Assembly: GCA_016204645.1 (NCBI GenBank)
Contig: JACQKI010000058.1
Span: forward strand, 1-17,178
DNA: 17,178 nt
From: Candidatus Kerfeldbacteria bacterium
GTDB lineage: Bacteria > Patescibacteriota > Patescibacteriia > SBBC01
Direction of reading: 5' to 3'
Made by a program: the position numbers and the translations under genes. This document shows, piece after piece, positions 1 through 8,100 of the stretch (its first letter is position 1; every line of letters begins with the position of its first letter). A model generated the notes under the pieces. It was not told the origin of the DNA. It worked only from the letters and a program-made list of their open reading frames with translations, and did not search any database.

Positions 1-495
1 GCCGAGCAGCAAGCGCAAGCGGCGGCTACCTCGGCGGAGCAGGCCAAAGGATTGGCTCGGCAAGCTACGGTCCGGGCTGATTCAGCTAAGACCGCGGTGG
101 TTGAGCTGAACCGAAAGTTGATCGCGGCCAACGCCAAGATGATGGAGCTGGCCAGCGCCCAGTACGCCATCGAGGTGCGGGCCGACCGGCTGGACAGCGC
201 AGTGGCGGTCGTCTCCGCTGGCTTGGACGAGCTTGACGCATCCGTGCAGGAGGATTTCAATTTCGCGGCTGATCGAATCGACTCGACGCAGGCGCTAGCG
301 ATCGCGGCTGGAGAGAAGGCCACGGAAGCGCAGCAGTCAGTGGCGCAACTGCGGGGCGGATTCGAGGTTTTACAAACCAGCCTCAACCGGCGAGTCGACT
401 CGATGAAATGGCAGAACCGGCTGGCAGTTGGGTTGGGCGTCGTTAACGGCGCCATGATCGGCTTTCACGTCATTCCCGATTCGCATCACAAGTAG
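1..495 (+). CDS. Coiled-coil protein with hydrophobic C-terminus, 5' partial
   Basis: The reading frame is open from base 1 and stops with TAG at 493-495, so the gene enters from the left edge; the TTG at 52 is not needed as a start. The visible 164 residues are rich in Ala, Gln, Glu and Asp with heptad-like spacing, suggesting a long coiled coil. The last 30 or so residues contain a hydrophobic stretch (LAVGLGVVNGAMIGFHV) and end PDSHHK, so a C-terminal membrane anchor is possible. I recognise no family; phage tail-associated or envelope coiled-coil proteins look similar. Its stop codon is embedded in the Shine-Dalgarno of the next small gene, suggesting translational coupling and one operon. 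Function unknown. Confidence 0.7.
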   Translation, partial: AEQQAQAAATSAEQAKGLARQATVRADSAKTAVVELNRKLIAANAKMMELASAQYAIEVRADRLDSAVAVVSAGLDELDASVQEDFNFAADRIDSTQALAIAAGEKATEAQQSVAQLRGGFEVLQTSLNRRVDSMKWQNRLAVGLGVVNGAMIGFHVIPDSHHK

Positions 496-509
496 GAGGT
501 GATCGGAGT

Positions 510-617
510 ATGCCGTGGCTGGCTGTTGGGGCGTTGCTTCTGCTCATCCTGGTGTCGTGGTTCGGGTTCTTCCGGCCCTTCCTGAAGCGGACGAAGTCAA
601 TCCGTCCAAGGAGGTAA
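510..617 (+). CDS. 35-aa single-pass membrane microprotein
   Basis: ATG at 510 is preceded by AGGAGGT (494-500), 9 nt upstream, which is almost perfectly complementary to the 16S rRNA 3' end. The product begins MPWLAVGALLLLILVSW, a clear hydrophobic helix from about residue 3 to 21, followed by a basic tail (residues 22-35 with seven Lys/Arg: RPFLKRTKSIRPRR). This suggests one membrane helix with a cytoplasmic basic C-terminus by the positive-inside rule. It follows the coiled-coil gene by 14 nt. No homologue is recognised; small holins, type I toxins and membrane-protein modulators have this shape. It is supported by the ribosome-binding site and composition, not by homology. Confidence 0.6.
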   Translation: MPWLAVGALLLLILVSWFGFFRPFLKRTKSIRPRR

Positions 618-649
618 CGGGTACTCTCCGCCGTTGAGGAGGTGATGAC

Positions 650-745
650 ATGCTGGTCGGATTGGCAGTCGGCCTCATGCTTGGATGGTTCTTCCATTGG
701 GTCTGGAGCCGTCTCAAGCCAGTCGATGAGTTCGACGTGCTGTGA
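650..745 (+). CDS. 31-aa amphipathic/membrane microprotein
   Basis: ATG at 650 follows GAGGAGGT (636-643) by 6 nt, again an unusually strong Shine-Dalgarno. The product starts MLVGLAVGLMLGWFFHWVW, a Gly- and aromatic-rich hydrophobic segment, then a short charged tail (SRLKPVDEFDVL). The segment is long enough (residues 2-20) for one membrane helix. It lies 32 nt after the 35-aa gene and just before a strong hairpin, so it may be the last gene of a short operon. Function unknown; the same alternatives apply as for the 35-aa neighbour. Confidence 0.55.
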   Translation: MLVGLAVGLMLGWFFHWVWSRLKPVDEFDVL

Positions 746-758
746 AGGAGGGTGTTCT

Positions 759-813
759 GTGAAAACAAGAGCGCCACCGGGTTCGAGTGAATCCGGTGGT
801 GTTTCGTTTTCAC
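759..813. terminator. Two-part hairpin, candidate bidirectional terminator
   Basis: The outer stem GTGAAAAC (759-766) pairs with GTTTTCAC (806-813). The inner stem CCACCGG (774-780) pairs with CCGGTGG (793-799) around a 12-nt loop. On the + strand the inner stem is followed by the T-rich GTTTCGTTTT. It sits between the last + strand microprotein and the - strand holin-like gene, where a shared terminator is expected. Confidence 0.6.
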
Positions 814-838
814 AACGCACCCTGGAGAGGGTGCGTTG
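813..838. terminator. Perfect 10-bp hairpin, likely terminator for convergent genes
   Basis: CAACGCACCC (813-822) and GGGTGCGTTG (829-838) are perfect inverted repeats around a 6-nt loop. There is no long T-tract on either side, so efficiency is uncertain. It lies between the + strand microprotein genes and the - strand holin-like gene that ends at 886. It may act with the adjoining hairpin at 759-813. Confidence 0.5.
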
Positions 839-885
839 CATGTTGTATTAGATCAGTGTGAATTCCCCAGTCCACGCATACCGCA

Positions 886-1221
886 TCACCGTTTACCGGT
901 CAACCCATTGATTAACATGCTGCCAATCCAGAGTATCACCGCGGCCAGGATCGCGGTTGAAAAGCTACGGATCTCAAATCCTTTGACAATGGTGCTGGTG
1001 AACCAGAGCAGCAAGGCGTTCAGTATGAAGACGAACAGGCCGAGCGTGATAATGGTTACCGGCAAGGTCAGAATGACGAGAATCGGTTTGACCAGAGCGT
1101 TCAGCACGCCGAAAACCAACGCGACCAATAGCGCGGTCCAGAAGTTGCGAACGGTAATGCCCGCCATAAGGTAGGGCAGCGCCAGGATGACCAGTGAGTT
1201 GAGGATCAAGCGGAGAAGCAT
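886..1221 (-). CDS. Phage holin family 4 / four-TM membrane protein
   Basis: The 111-residue product is almost wholly hydrophobic, with about four membrane helices: roughly residues 3-22, 28-48, 52-75 and 88-107. The sequence LVKPILVILTLPVTIITLGLF, with Pro-flanked central helices, is characteristic of the family often named mycobacterial 4-TM phage holin (superfamily IV). These proteins are widespread in bacterial chromosomes and mostly of unknown role, so the holin name should not be read as lytic function. The ATG at 1221 has no Shine-Dalgarno; upstream lies a purine-poor octamer repeat (1228-1267). It is downstream of topA in the same direction, 70 nt away. Confidence 0.85.
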   Translation of the reverse strand: MLLRLILNSLVILALPYLMAGITVRNFWTALLVALVFGVLNALVKPILVILTLPVTIITLGLFVFILNALLLWFTSTIVKGFEIRSFSTAILAAVILWIGSMLINGLTGKR

Positions 1222-1227
1222 GTTGGC

Positions 1228-1267
1228 GGTTTTGAGGTTTGGAGGTTTAGCGGTTTAGAGGGTTGGA
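1228..1267. repeat. Five imperfect 8-bp tandem repeats (GGTTTNGN on + strand)
   Basis: The five units on the + strand are GGTTTTGA, GGTTTGGA, GGTTTAGC, GGTTTAGA and GGGTTGGA, end to end. The array fills most of the gap between topA and the holin-like gene. It is therefore C/A-rich in the sense strand of that gene, just before its ATG. The G-rich strand has repeated GG runs that could form a two-tier G-quadruplex. Confidence 0.8.
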
Positions 1268-1278
1268 GACAATGAGAG

Positions 1279-1291
1279 AATGTTAAACATT
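1279..1291. repeat. 13-bp palindrome after topA stop
   Basis: AATGTT-A-AACATT is a perfect inverted repeat with a single central base, abutting the topA stop codon (1292-1294). It is too tight to form a good RNA hairpin, so a protein-binding site or chance are both possible. Confidence 0.35.
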
Positions 1292-3535
1292 TTAGGTTGG
1301 TTGGGGCTGTTGCTCAGCCTGCTTGACGTACTTGCAGGTCTTGCTTGAGCAGCGGATCGTGCCTTTCGCGCCGTAGACCAGCAGGTCGCCTGATTCCGGA
1401 CACTTCTCGCCGGTCGGTTTGCTCCACAAGGCGAATTTGCACTCCGGATAGCGGTTGCAGGAGTAGAAGACTTTTCCGTAACGCGACCGTTTTTCGATGA
1501 TTTCGCCTTGGCCGCACTGGGGGCAGGTAACGCCCGTGCCCTTTTGAATGTTCTTAATGTACTTGCAGTCCGGATAACGGTTGCAGCCGAGGAACGGGCC
1601 GAAGCGGCCGCGCTTCATGGTCAGCTGGCCTTGGCCGCACTGGGGGCAGGTTTCACCAACGCCCTCGATTTTTTTCTCCGCGGCGATGGTGTTGTCGTCG
1701 TTGAGCTCTTTCGTGTTCTTGCACTCGGGGTAGCCGGTGCAGGCCAGGAACTTGCCGAACCGGCCGTATTTTATCACCATCGGGTGGCCGGATTTTTCGC
1801 AGACGTACTCGGTCGCCTGCTCGGTCAATTCTTTTTTGTTCAGGGTTTCCTCCTTGGTCGTCAAGTGCTGCTTGAACGGTCCGTAAAACTCGCGGATGAC
1901 CGGTACCCAGTCTTTGCCACCCTCGGCAATCTCGTCAAACTCTTGCTCCATTTTGGCCGTAAATTGGTAGTCGACGATTTCCGGGAAGTGCCCGACCAAG
2001 AGGTCGTTGACGATGGTCGCGATGTCAGTCGGCTTGAGTCGTTTCTCGATCCGCTCGACGTAGCCGCGGTCGATGACGGTGGCGATGGTCGGGGCGTACG
2101 TTGAGGGCCGGCCGATGCCGTACTCTTCCAGCTTTTTGACTAGGCCGGCTTCGGAGTAGCGCGCCGGCGGTTCGGTAAAGTGTTGCTCGGGCTTGAGTTC
2201 TTTGAGCGTGACCGTTTCGTCTCGGTTGAGCATCGGCAGCTCGCTTTCTTTGACGCTTTCGGTGGAGACTTTTAAAAAGCCGTCGAACTTGGTGACCTGG
2301 CCGGTAGCGCGGAACGTATACACGGGGCTGGTGTTGCTGACCACGTCGACGCTGGTCGAATCCATGACGGCTTCGCGCATCTGCGAGGCGATGGCCCGGC
2401 GCCAGATTAAGTCGTAGAGCTTGAACTGACGGTCTTCGAGGAAGACCTTGACCGATTCCGGCGTATGCTTCGGGTCGGTCGGCCGGATGGCTTCGTGGGC
2501 TTCCTGTGCGCCTTTTGATTTCGTTTGGTAGGTCCGAGGTTGGTGGTAGTTTTGGCCGAAGGCGGCTTCGATCAGGTTGCCGGCCTCGCCCATGAACTTT
2601 TTGGCCAGGTTGAACGAGTCGGTCCGCATGTAGGTAATCAGGCCGACCGAGCCTTCGGACCCGAGCTCGACGCCTTCGTAGAGCTGCTGGGCCAGGCTCA
2701 TCGTCTGCCGGCTGGAGAAGCCGAGCTTGCGGTTGGCATCCTGCTGCAACGTCGAAGTTGTGTAGGGCGGCAGGGGATGGCGCTTGACTTCTTTGCGCTG
2801 CACCTCGGCGACACGGTAGGCGGCGCCGTTGAGGTGCTCGAGAATGCCGTCAACCTCAGCCTTGGATGTTAGGTCGAGTCGGTCGATGGTCGCGCCGTCG
2901 CGTTTAGCCAGCTTGGCGGTGAAGCTCTGTCCGGACGGCGGCGTAAAGGCCGCTTCGAGCGACCAGTACTCCTGCGGCTTGAAGGCTTGGATTTCCCGCT
3001 CGCGTTCGACGATCAGGCGGACCGCAACCGACTGGACTCGTCCGGCCGACAGCCCCTTGGCTACCTTTTTCCAGAGCAGCGGCGACAGCTCGTACCCGAC
3101 CAGGCGATCGAGGATCCGGCGCGCCTGCTGCGCGTCAACTAGCCGAAGGTCGAGCTGGCGGGGGTGTGCCAATGCCTCGCGGATCGCTTCCTCGGTGATT
3201 TCGTGGAAGGCAATGCGCTTGAGCTTAGTGGCCGGCTGCTCTAAGAGTTCGGCCAGGTGCCAGGAAATGGCCTCGCCTTCGCGGTCTTCGTCAGTCGCGA
3301 AATAGACTTGGTCGGCGCTGGCGGCCGCCTTTTTGAGTCCGGTGACAATTTTCCGCGAACCGGTCGGGACGACGTACTGCGGCGCGAAGTCCTTTTCAAC
3401 GTCGACCCCGAGTTTCGACTTGGGCAGGTCACGGATGTGGCCATAGCTCGACTCCACCCGGTACTCCTTGCCGAGGAAGCGGGAAATAGTTTTCGCCTTT
3501 GTCGGCGACTCGACGATGATCAGGTCTTTTTGCAC
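1292..3535 (-). CDS. topA: DNA topoisomerase I (type IA)
   Basis: The 747-residue protein relaxes negatively supercoiled DNA by transient single-strand cleavage. The TOPRIM domain is at the N-terminus (VESPTK at 8-13 with Glu9; TDEDREGEA at 81-89 with the acidic Mg-binding triad). The catalytic Tyr is Tyr302 in GLITYMRTDS. EEYGIGRPSTYAPTI (470-484) is another family signature. The C-terminus has four zinc-ribbon-like modules beginning at Cys579, Cys630, Cys671 and Cys712. The second and third have full CxxC...C...C sets, while the first and fourth read CxxS at the first pair. The start is GTG at 3535, where the protein begins MQKDLIIVES as expected for TopA, but no clear Shine-Dalgarno precedes it. 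It lies 27 nt after dprA on the same strand, so co-transcription is likely. Confidence 0.97.
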   Translation of the reverse strand: MQKDLIIVESPTKAKTISRFLGKEYRVESSYGHIRDLPKSKLGVDVEKDFAPQYVVPTGSRKIVTGLKKAAASADQVYFATDEDREGEAISWHLAELLEQPATKLKRIAFHEITEEAIREALAHPRQLDLRLVDAQQARRILDRLVGYELSPLLWKKVAKGLSAGRVQSVAVRLIVEREREIQAFKPQEYWSLEAAFTPPSGQSFTAKLAKRDGATIDRLDLTSKAEVDGILEHLNGAAYRVAEVQRKEVKRHPLPPYTTSTLQQDANRKLGFSSRQTMSLAQQLYEGVELGSEGSVGLITYMRTDSFNLAKKFMGEAGNLIEAAFGQNYHQPRTYQTKSKGAQEAHEAIRPTDPKHTPESVKVFLEDRQFKLYDLIWRRAIASQMREAVMDSTSVDVVSNTSPVYTFRATGQVTKFDGFLKVSTESVKESELPMLNRDETVTLKELKPEQHFTEPPARYSEAGLVKKLEEYGIGRPSTYAPTIATVIDRGYVERIEKRLKPTDIATIVNDLLVGHFPEIVDYQFTAKMEQEFDEIAEGGKDWVPVIREFYGPFKQHLTTKEETLNKKELTEQATEYVCEKSGHPMVIKYGRFGKFLACTGYPECKNTKELNDDNTIAAEKKIEGVGETCPQCGQGQLTMKRGRFGPFLGCNRYPDCKYIKNIQKGTGVTCPQCGQGEIIEKRSRYGKVFYSCNRYPECKFALWSKPTGEKCPESGDLLVYGAKGTIRCSSKTCKYVKQAEQQPQPT

Positions 3536-3562
3536 GCGCGGATTGAAGAGGGTTGTTACGGA

Positions 3563-4639
3563 TTACGGAATTCGAATGTAGTGCATGCCGCCGAGATGAC
3601 GGACGCGGCCTTTCATTTCCAGTAGGCTGAGCGTGGCGTTGATGACACTGGTCTCCAGTGTACTGATGGCGACGAGTTCGTCAACATGTCGCGGCTCGGC
3701 CAGCAGGCGCAGCACGGCCGCCTCGGCCGGGCTGTCAGCCCGTAGTTCGACAGTCTCGGTGACCAGCCGGTGATTGTCAAGTCCCAGGGCGGCCCGCAGA
3801 TCGTCGGCCGAGGTTACCGGCGCGGCCCCAAGCTTGAGCAGATTGTTCGGGCCGGCTGATTTTTCCTGGTCAATCGGGCCGGGGACAGCGAACAGTTCTC
3901 GGTTTTCATCAAGGGCAAAGCGCGCTGTCAGCAACGCGCCTGACTTGACCCCAGCTTCGACAATCACCGTGGCCCGGGACAGGCCGGAGATAATCCGGTT
4001 GCGCTGCGGAAAGTGGTGCTTCTGCGGTTCAGTTCCGGGCGGATACTCGCTGATAATCGCGCCGCCGGATTCGAGGATGGCGAGCCCCAGGGCGTGGTTC
4101 CCGTAGGGGGTGATGGTGTCGACGCCGCTGCCGAGCACTGCCACGGTCGCACCCCGGCTGGCGAGGGCGGCTTGGTGCGCGGCCGCGTCTATGCCGTAGG
4201 CTAAGCCGGATACGATGGTGACGCCGTCGGCCGCAATCGGCTCGGTGATCAGGCGCACGGCTCGCAGCCCGTAGCTGGACGGCGTGCGCGTGCCGACCAC
4301 GGTCAGGCAGCGGTGGCTGAGTGCGCTGAGATTGCCGCGAACGAATAGGACGAGCGGTGGACTGGCAGTTTCGCGAAGCAGCGCCGGGTAGTGCGGGTGA
4401 TCGAGGGTCAGCACCGCCGTGTCCGGAAGCTCAATCTGGTGGTTGATCTGGTTAACATCTCGGGCGCGAGCAGCTTCGATTTTTGCGATCAGCTTCGGAG
4501 AAGCGCCGGTGACGCGTAAGTCATGGTTCGACGAAGCCCACAGCGATTCGATGGAACCGAAATGCTGGAGCAGTGGCTGGAGGCTCTGCCAGCCTAAACC
4601 GACAGATTGAAATGCTAACCAGTAGGCAACGGTATTCAT
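3563..4639 (-). CDS. dprA: DNA-processing protein DprA (Smf)
   Basis: DprA binds incoming single-stranded DNA during natural transformation and loads RecA. The Rossmann-like core is clear: VVGTRTPSSYG, SGLAYGIDAAAHQ, VLGSGVDTITPYGN, SEYPPGTEP and HHFPQRNRIISGLS. The C-terminal 65 or so residues form the DprA winged-helix domain. I place the start at the ATG at 4639 (358 aa, beginning MNTVAYWLAF), which aligns with usual DprA N-termini. The frame extends 26 residues further upstream to 4717, but that extension is proline-rich and runs through the promoter of the divergent gene. No clear Shine-Dalgarno is seen. It leads a dprA-topA transcript. DprA is common in CPR genomes along with competence pili, consistent with DNA uptake. 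Confidence 0.96.
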   Translation of the reverse strand: MNTVAYWLAFQSVGLGWQSLQPLLQHFGSIESLWASSNHDLRVTGASPKLIAKIEAARARDVNQINHQIELPDTAVLTLDHPHYPALLRETASPPLVLFVRGNLSALSHRCLTVVGTRTPSSYGLRAVRLITEPIAADGVTIVSGLAYGIDAAAHQAALASRGATVAVLGSGVDTITPYGNHALGLAILESGGAIISEYPPGTEPQKHHFPQRNRIISGLSRATVIVEAGVKSGALLTARFALDENRELFAVPGPIDQEKSAGPNNLLKLGAAPVTSADDLRAALGLDNHRLVTETVELRADSPAEAAVLRLLAEPRHVDELVAISTLETSVINATLSLLEMKGRVRHLGGMHYIRIP

Positions 4640-4643
4640 AAGC

Positions 4644-4672
4644 TTGACAGACGGAAGTAATGGAGGTATGCT
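4644..4672 (+). promoter_or_regulatory. Sigma-70-type promoter for the 115-aa gene
   Basis: TTGACA (4644-4649) is a perfect -35 box, followed by a 17-bp spacer and TATGCT (4667-4672) as the -10. Transcription would start near 4679, giving a leader of about 63 nt before the ATG at 4743. The -35 lies 4 bp from the dprA start codon on the other strand, so the two genes may influence each other. Confidence 0.75.
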
Positions 4673-4742
4673 GGGTCGTTTACTAGTGAAGTCTGGCTGC
4701 GTGCTGATGATTGGCACGCTCGTTGTTAGGGAGGGAAAACCG

Positions 4743-5090
4743 ATGGCACTGCAGGTCCCGCTACTGCGTGATACGCGGTTTGTGGAACGTGGGTCGTTCG
4801 TTGAGCGACGGTACGTCCCACGGCCGGAGATCGAACAGCAGCTTCGAGAGTACTTCGGCCGCCAGCACGTCGAGTTGCCGGATGACGTCTGGGCCGACTT
4901 CAGCGATGAGCAGCTCTACTATCGTTGGCTCGACTGCTTGCAGGGTCGTGGGTGGAGCACAGTCTACGGTGCTTTACCGAATGACTTCCTCAGCCTGCTC
5001 GAACGACTCGGCTATGATCCGAGAGAGGAGACCGGATTGCCGGCGTGGTTGTTCGAACGCTGGCAGCTCGTCCCAAATCCTCCGGACTGA
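4743..5090 (+). CDS. Hypothetical protein, 115 aa
   Basis: The ATG at 4743 follows AGGGAGGG (4728-4735) by 7 nt and a consensus promoter at 4644-4672, so this start is preferred over the in-frame TTG at 4644, which is the promoter's -35 box. The soluble product is acidic and aromatic-rich, with no membrane helix, signal peptide or Cys cluster: only one Cys and many Trp, Tyr and Phe (DDVWADFSDEQLYYRWLD; LPAWLFERWQLVP). I recognise no family. It is a single-gene transcription unit between divergent dprA and convergent mfd, ending at a strong terminator (5159-5185). The clean promoter, ribosome-binding site and terminator support a real gene. Function unknown. Confidence 0.8.
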   Translation: MALQVPLLRDTRFVERGSFVERRYVPRPEIEQQLREYFGRQHVELPDDVWADFSDEQLYYRWLDCLQGRGWSTVYGALPNDFLSLLERLGYDPREETGLPAWLFERWQLVPNPPD

Positions 5091-5158
5091 CCGGAAGGAG
5101 ATGCTCGTGGGCTGGTCGTCCCGTCAGACGGCCAGCTTCACTTTGGGCAAAAAACTAT

Positions 5159-5185
5159 AAAGAGCGGCTGGCGCCACTCTTTTTT
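5159..5185. terminator. Bidirectional intrinsic terminator
   Basis: AAAGAG (5159-5164) pairs with CTCTTT (5177-5182), and GGC (5166-5168) pairs with GCC (5173-5175) around a 4-nt loop with one C-A mismatch. On the + strand a run of six T (5180-5185) follows, ending the 115-aa gene. On the - strand the stem is followed by TTTATAGTTTTTT, ending mfd. Confidence 0.85.
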
Positions 5186-5197
5186 GGTCTTTAAGCC

Positions 5198-8100
5198 TTA
5201 GGTTTGCGGGGCGGGAGTTTCGCTGGTTTCGGCGGCTTTCACCGGTTCCGGCTCCCGTTCAAACAGCCTAACATAGGCCTTGAGTTGCTGCAACCACTTC
5301 GTGCCCAGTTCGGCGAAGTCGATTTTGACCAGCTTGGTGGTAAAGTCCCACTTCTGGTTTTTGGTGATCAGCCTTTCAATCATTTTCGGGGTGATCATGT
5401 TTGAAAACTCAATCGTTAGTTTCTGGTGGGAAACGCCCTCGACCGAAGTCTTGGTCACGGCGATGCTGGTAATGTGGGTTTTTTGTGCGAGCAGCCGAAT
5501 TTCCAGCAGGTCAAACAGGTTGTGCAGCGGCTGCGGAACGTCTTTTTCCCCAAAGATTTTCTTTTTGAATTCGCGCAGGTCGTTGATGCCGACGAGGTTG
5601 GCCATTTCTTGGTAGAATTTGAGTCGCTTGGGTTCGGACGGAACAATCGACTTGGGGATGCCGATGTCGAGCGGCAAATCGATGATGATGTCGCGCAAGG
5701 CTTCTTGCTTGATGCCGGTCTTCAGCTCTTCAATCGCTTGCGCCAGCAGGCGGGTGTAGAGGTTGAGACCGATGGCCGCCACCTGGCCGTGCTGCTCTTT
5801 GCCGAGAATATTGCCGGTCCCGCGGATTTCCAGGTCGCGCAGGGCGAGCTGGAAGCCGGCCCCGAGGTCGCGGGCTTCGTGCAGCGCCTGCAGGCGTTTC
5901 TTCGGCCCCCCAGCCAGCTTAGTCGACTGGTAGAGGAAGTAGGCGTAGGCTTGGCGCGAGCCACGGCCGATGCGACCTCGCAATTGGTAGAGCTGGGCCA
6001 GGCCGAAGCGTCCAGCGTTGTCGACAATCAGGGTGTTGACGTTCGGCAAGTCGAGGCCGTTTTCAATGATGGTCGAGCAGACGAGGACCTGCACCTTGCC
6101 GGTATCGAAGTCGGCCATGACCTGCGACAGCTTGTGCTCGTCCATCTGTCCGTGGGCCACGGCGTAGCTGGCTTCGGGCACCAGCCGTTTGAGCTTGGCC
6201 AGGGCTAACTCGATGGTCTCGACGTTGTTGTAGACGTAGTAGACCTGGCCGCCCCGGCTGATTTCTTTGCGGATAGCGGACGCGGTGGTGGTGTCGGCGA
6301 AGGGCTGGATGATGGTCTCGATCGGCAGCCGTCCCTCGGGCGGCGTTTCGATGATCGAGACGTCGCGGATGCCGGACAGGGCTAAGTTGAGGGTGCGTGG
6401 AATGGGCGTGGCGGTCAAGGTTAAGACGTGGGCTTGCCGCCGCAGCTCTTTCAGCTGCTCTTTGTCCTTGACGCCGAAGCGCTGCTCCTCGTCGATGATG
6501 ATCAAGCCCAGGTCTTTAAAAATCACGTCTTTCGACAACAGCCGGTGCGTACCGATCACGATGTCGACGTCACCAGTTGCCAGCCGAACCAGTGTTTGCT
6601 GCTGTTCTTTTTCGCTCTTGAACCGGGACAGCAGGTCGATGGTCAGCGGCAGCCCCTGCAGGCGGTTGATGAAGGTGTCGTAGTGCTGCTGGGTCAGGAT
6701 GGTGGTCGGGGACAGGACCGCCACCTGCGTGCCGCGGACGGCCGCCCGCACGGCCGCCCGAATGGCTACCTCGGTTTTGCCGAATCCGACGTCACCGCAG
6801 ACCAGCCGGTCCATGGGTGTGTCCTTGGTTAAATCTTGGAACACGTCGTTGATGGCTTGCTGCTGGTCGTCTGTTTCCTGGTAGGGGAACGAGGCGGCAA
6901 GCTGCCGCTCCGCATCCGTCGTGCCGGAAAAAGCCACGGCCTCGGTGGTCGCCCGCTGGGCATAGAGCTTCAGCAGCTCTTGAGCTAAGACCAAGGTCTC
7001 GTCGCGGATTTTCCGGGTCAGCTGGTACCAGTTCGAACCGGACAGGCGGTGGAGCTTGGGGTTGGCCAAGCCGATGTACTTGGAAACCTTGTCGGCCGCT
7101 TCGACCGGCACGAACAGCTTATCGCCGCCGGCGTACTCGAGGGTGAAGTACTCGCGCTCGTGGCCGTCGACTTGCTGCTTGGTCATCCCTAAGAACCGGG
7201 CAATGCCGTGATCGAGGTGGGTGACGTAGTCGCCGGGCTTGAGCTCGGCCATGAACGCCAGGTCGATTTTGTGCTTGCCGGTCGCCTGGATATGCCGCTC
7301 GGTCCGGCCGAAGATTTCTTGGTCGGTCAGGAACAGCAGCTTGTACTCGGCCGCACTAAAGCCAGTCAGCAGCGCATCCGGCCGGTCGATGCGCACCACC
7401 TTCGGCGCGGCCACCCGGACGTGCTCGAACAGCTGGCCGACTTCTTTCGCGCGTTCAGTGGCCAGGCCGACCGCCCAGCCTTCGCGTTGGTAGCGGGCCA
7501 GGTCGGCGCCGAGAGCTTCAAAGTCGCGGTGGTAGAACGGCGCTTGGTGAAAGTCGAGCGCCTGAGTGGTTTCGTCGCTGAAGGTTTCGAAGATGACGGA
7601 TCGGTAGGGGGCCAGGACCGCGGACCAAGCCTCCCAGCGCGGCGCCACGGTCCCCAGCTGGTCAGGATCGGACAGCACGAACAGCGTCTGCCCGCCGTCG
7701 AGGTAGGAAAAAAGGGTAGCGCCGGAGGTGGTAGTCAGCTGGGACGGGGTGATGGTCAGTTCGCGAATCAGCGGGCCCAGCTTTGAGCCGCGCAGCCGGT
7801 GCAGGCCGGCCAGCGTACGGCCGTCGAATTCCAGCCGGACCGGGTAGTCCGCGTCAATCGGGAAAATGTCGACGATGCCTCCTCGGCGGGCGAACGTGCC
7901 AGGGTCGTGGGCGGTCGTTTCGAAACCGTAGCCGATTCTGGCTAACGACTGGCTGAGTTCGGCCGGTCGCAGGGCATCGCCCGCCTGGAGGTGCAGGGTC
8001 AGATCTTTGAACGCCGGCCGCGGCAAAACCGATCGTTCAAAAGCGCTGACGCTGGCGACCAGCCAGACCGGCTCAGCCAGGAGCAGGCGTCGCAGCAGCC

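Noticed and set aside
1508..2104. 198-codon + strand frame opposite topA
   Set aside because: Antisense to the zinc-ribbon and core domains of TopA; no start signals.
4640..4717. 26-residue N-terminal extension of DprA
   Set aside because: It runs through the divergent promoter and does not resemble DprA N-termini; MNTVAYWLAF fits better.
4644..4742. N-terminal extension of the 115-aa protein from TTG at 4644
   Set aside because: That TTG is part of the perfect -35 box; the ATG at 4743 has the ribosome-binding site.
5426..6208. Long + strand open frame (260 codons) inside mfd
   Set aside because: It lies antisense to the conserved helicase and TRCF regions of mfd, has no ribosome-binding site or family features, and reflects G+C-rich codon bias on the other strand.
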